Below, piece after piece: positions 60,728 to 62,854 of a DNA stretch of 62,854 nt (positions are counted from its first letter, which is position 1; each line of letters starts with the position of its first letter). The notes beneath the pieces are model-generated. The model searched no databases, had not been told where the DNA came from, and saw nothing but the letters and a program-made list of their open reading frames with translations. The position numbers were made by a program, and so were the translations under genes. Source of the DNA: Haloferula rosea (lineage in GTDB: Bacteria; Verrucomicrobiota; Verrucomicrobiia; Verrucomicrobiales; Akkermansiaceae); NCBI RefSeq assembly GCF_016595525.1, contig NZ_JAENII010000018.1, positions 1 to 62,854 on the forward strand, read 5' to 3'.

Positions 60728-61518
60728 GTCCGCTTCCGGAACGCCGCAAAACCCCGGAAGAGCTTGCGGCTCTCCGGCAGTCTTTGGGCATTCCGGTCGA
60801 TGGCGCGGATTCCCAGCCTCCGGAGGACCGGCCCGCTGAGACACCGGTCGAGCCGGTCGCCGACTTGCCCGAACCGTCACGGACGGATGAAGCCGACACC
60901 GTGCCGGAGCCGACGGCCACCGGTAAGGAAGAGGTTTCCGGCGAAGCCTCCAGCGAGGCCGAAGCAGTGGAGACCCTCGTCGACGATTCGGGCGAGGAAG
61001 TCGTTCGGGTGGGTGCCGCGAGGCCGGTCAGGAGTCTGCGGAAGTCTGCCGGGCTCACCGTGGATCAGCCGAAAGCGCAGATCGCCCGGAATGACAGCGC
61101 GGTGATTCCCGTGAAACGGCACTCGGACGAGGAACTCAACCGGATTCGAAAAGCCGCCCAGATCACACCCGCCGCCGCGGACTTGCTGCCCAAGGCCGCC
61201 CATCCGATGACCCTCGTGGCCTTGTATGGAGTGGGATCGTTGATCCTGCTTGCCGGCCTGCTGGGGGCGGTGGCAGGGAACATGCCGGTCACCGATGTGC
61301 CCTTCGAATGGCTGATGGTGGCGGTGCAGCGCGAGAGCTTCGGCATGAGCCTCTATGGCGTCCTGTGTGGAGCGGCGGCGGCCTTTTTGCTCAGTGCGGG
61401 ATGGCTGGCGTGGAAACGGCCGCTCTCCCGGCACCACGCGGGATTCATGACCATCATCGCGGTGCTTGTCCTTGTCTTCGGAACCCTCTACTCATTTCCC
61501 CAACTCCATGGCGCGTAA
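60724..61518 (+). CDS. Hypothetical membrane protein between pyrR and pyrB
   Basis: This 264-residue protein starts with GTG 60724, overlapping the pyrR stop. The N-terminal 110 residues are acidic and rich in Pro, Glu and Ala, probably disordered. A basic stretch (RPVRSLRKSAGL) follows. Three hydrophobic helices lie near 163-187, 210-232 and 241-258. No family is recognised. Its end overlaps the pyrB start by 11 bp, so it is locked into the pyr operon. A link to pyrimidine uptake or anchoring is possible but unsupported. Confidence 0.65.
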   Translation: MSPLPERRKTPEELAALRQSLGIPVDGADSQPPEDRPAETPVEPVADLPEPSRTDEADTVPEPTATGKEEVSGEASSEAEAVETLVDDSGEEVVRVGAARPVRSLRKSAGLTVDQPKAQIARNDSAVIPVKRHSDEELNRIRKAAQITPAAADLLPKAAHPMTLVALYGVGSLILLAGLLGAVAGNMPVTDVPFEWLMVAVQRESFGMSLYGVLCGAAAAFLLSAGWLAWKRPLSRHHAGFMTIIAVLVLVFGTLYSFPQLHGA

Positions 61519-62440
61519 AGACCTGCTTGAACTGGCCTCGCTGAGTCGCGAGGAAATCGATCTCATTCTCGATCAGGCGATTCCTTTCAAGGAACTCTTT
61601 ACCCGATCGGTGAAGAAGGTGCCGGCGCTGAAGGGCAAGTCGGTGCTGATGCTCTTCTACGAGCCCTCAACGCGCACCCACTCATCCTTCGAGGTGGCGG
61701 CCAAGCGCCTGTCGGCCGACGTGACCAATTTCGACGTGCCCCACTCTTCGGTGGTGAAGGGGGAATCGGTGCGGGAAACCGTGGAAACCCTGCAGGCGAT
61801 GCGGACCGACTACATCGTGGTCCGTCACGGGCGCAGCGGACTGCCCGCCATGCTGGCGCGTCAGACGAAGGCCTGTGTGATCAATGCCGGCGACGGCTCC
61901 CACGCCCACCCAACCCAGGGCTTGCTGGATGCCTTCACACTGAAGGAGGTGATTCCCGAACCAGCCGGAAGGAAGGTTCTGATCGTCGGTGATATCCTCC
62001 ATAGCCGGGTCGCCCGATCGACGGCCACGGTGCTGCGCAAGCTGGGTGTGGACGTCGCCTACCTCGGGCCGGGTTCGCTGGTGCCGCGGTGCTGTCCGGA
62101 CGGAGTTCGCCGTTTCACCGACTACGATGAAGCGATGGCCTGGAAGCCGGATGTCGTCTATCTCCTCCGCGTCCAGATGGAACGCCAGGATGTGCAGTAT
62201 TTCCCGAGCCTGCGTGAGTACCATCGGGTGTATGGCGTGACCACCGAGCGCTTGAAGCGACTCAACGACGAAGGCATCTGGTTGATGCATCCCGGGCCGG
62301 TCAATCGGGGGGTGGAACTCTGCGACGAGGCGCTCGACTATGAACGTAGTTTGATCAACCAGCAGGTTGAGAACGGAATCGCGGTGCGGATGTCGGTCCT
62401 CTACGGCTTGAAGCCCGGCGCGGGCGACGACGAAGAGTAA
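61508..62440 (+). CDS. pyrB: Aspartate carbamoyltransferase catalytic subunit
   Basis: This 310-residue enzyme condenses carbamoyl phosphate and aspartate. The carbamoyl-phosphate loop is FYEPSTRTHSSFE. VVRHGRSGLP, NAGDGSHAHPTQGLLD and HPGPVNRGVEL complete the active site. ATG 61508 (MARKDLLELASL) is used; the frame is open further upstream inside the previous gene. The regulatory subunit gene pyrI is not adjacent. A terminator follows 79 bp after the stop. Confidence 0.95.
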   Translation: MARKDLLELASLSREEIDLILDQAIPFKELFTRSVKKVPALKGKSVLMLFYEPSTRTHSSFEVAAKRLSADVTNFDVPHSSVVKGESVRETVETLQAMRTDYIVVRHGRSGLPAMLARQTKACVINAGDGSHAHPTQGLLDAFTLKEVIPEPAGRKVLIVGDILHSRVARSTATVLRKLGVDVAYLGPGSLVPRCCPDGVRRFTDYDEAMAWKPDVVYLLRVQMERQDVQYFPSLREYHRVYGVTTERLKRLNDEGIWLMHPGPVNRGVELCDEALDYERSLINQQVENGIAVRMSVLYGLKPGAGDDEE

Positions 62441-62519
62441 GTCGCGGCCAGAGGTGCGCGCGCGCCTGTTTTCGAAACCTCGTGCCTGATTCTCGGGGAG
62501 CTTGGTGAATGTTCAATCG

Positions 62520-62544
62520 GACCCCACAGGGGGGGTCTTGTTTT
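62520..62544 (+). terminator. Rho-independent terminator of the pyrB operon
   Basis: GACCCC / GGGGTC, a 6-bp stem with a 6-nt loop, is followed by TTGTTTT. It lies 79 bp downstream of pyrB and abuts the second REP-like element. Confidence 0.75.
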
Positions 62545-62545
62545 C

Positions 62546-62595
62546 CTCCACCCGTGATGGGTCAGGAGTGCGGGCAATTCTGACCGCAGAACCAC
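62546..62595 (-). repeat. REP-like palindromic element, copy 2 (inverted to copy 1)
   Basis: The reverse complement matches copy 1 (40 of 46 positions over the core by eye). The main hairpin is GCGGGCA / TGACCGC at 62570-62587 with one mismatch, and the second hairpin is ACCC-GTGAT-GGGT at 62550-62562. The element sits in an extragenic site directly behind a transcription terminator, a usual REP location. Differences fall partly at pairing positions. Confidence 0.7.
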
Positions 62596-62854
62596 AATCT
62601 CACTTCGTTCCCTCTCAGCGGTTCAAGTGCCTCATGATCCTGCGCTCCGTCCCATCGCTCGACCTACTGCAATTCTAGTTGAATCGCTGACAGATGCGAT
62701 CTTCAGAGACCGCGGGCCGCGGGAAACCTCAGGCTTTCAGGCTATTTGGTCGATTTCTAGGACTCGTATGATGCCTCCACTCGCTGAGACGCGGGTGTTA
62801 TGATGGCAAGAATCCCTTGCTTGTGGGGGGGACGGGGAAACCCGATTAGAAGGA
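62596..62854. other. Non-coding tail, no feature recognised
   Basis: I find no convincing coding frame, tRNA or terminator in these 259 bases. The base composition is more mixed than in neighbouring genes. A GC-rich CCGCGGGCCGCGG-type stretch lies near 62711-62722. It may be the start of an intergenic or mobile region that continues beyond the window. Confidence 0.4.

Overview
The window is about 62.9 kb of GC-rich, gene-dense bacterial DNA. Gene content points to the phylum Verrucomicrobiota (Verrucomicrobiales-like). The reasons are four secreted sulfatases, a Tat-exported GH109-type Gfo/Idh/MocA protein, an SHD1-thioredoxin protein, a fused SecDF, a RAYT transposase with the C-terminal extension usual in Planctomycetes/Verrucomicrobia, and a menaquinone-type methyltransferase. 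This placement is inference from content; no rRNA is present. Strong Shine-Dalgarno motifs are rare at the starts I inspected.

Layout. 1-1840: scrap zone with an IS110 fragment, an IS3 orfB tail, a 4x15 bp tandem array, an intact RAYT (REP-associated Y1 transposase) and a REP-like palindrome. A second, inverted copy of that palindrome lies at 62.54-62.60 kb. 1.8-9.9 kb: GH109-like protein, HrpA helicase, a Dabb protein and a sulfatase-SGNH hydrolase fusion. 10-15.5 kb: fabG, sixA, a flavin-dependent halogenase-like protein, an MsbA-like exporter and a membrane protein. 15.5-21.3 kb: one compact minus-strand operon (small anchored protein, ZnuC-like, ZnuB-like, CrcB, GpgS, GNAT, GT4 glycosyltransferase, HAD phosphatase). 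It combines metal uptake, fluoride export and probable glucosylglycerate-type solute synthesis, and its last four genes are linked by 4-bp start/stop overlaps. 21.4-26 kb: sulfatase, engB, rsmB and two tandem zinc-ribbon membrane paralogues.

26.1-31.9 kb: a single 1935-residue lipo-NRPS (FAAL-ACP-C-A-PCP-TE). Its thioesterase has Cys in place of the usual Ser nucleophile. 32-36 kb: nuoD-(SHD1-thioredoxin)-nuoE-nuoF, separated from all other nuo genes, with a perfect CRP-type palindrome upstream. 36.3-41.2 kb: beta-barrel protein and the tgt-yajC-secDF operon. 41.3-45 kb: FAH-family enzyme, purH, pdxJ, acpS. 45-48.6 kb: speA and nspC (polyamines). 48.7-51.8 kb: plsY-gpsA-yqaA and a DxD glycosyltransferase. 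52.06 kb: tRNA-Leu(CAG). 52.3-55.1 kb: two sulfatases. 55.1-57.5 kb: nagZ, KhpA-like KH protein and a two-gene hsp20 operon with a sigma-54-like promoter and a strong terminator. 57.7-62.4 kb: GNAT, ubiE/menG, purD, pyrR, a membrane protein and pyrB.

Most genes are core metabolism. The accessory content is the secreted glycan-degrading set (sulfatases, GH109, GH3), the NRPS, the halogenase-like enzyme, the compatible-solute operon and the RAYT/REP system. The best candidates for undescribed biology are the stand-alone FAAL-NRPS with a Cys-type thioesterase, the RAYT with its tandem array and REP copies, and the metal/fluoride/glucosylglycerate operon.
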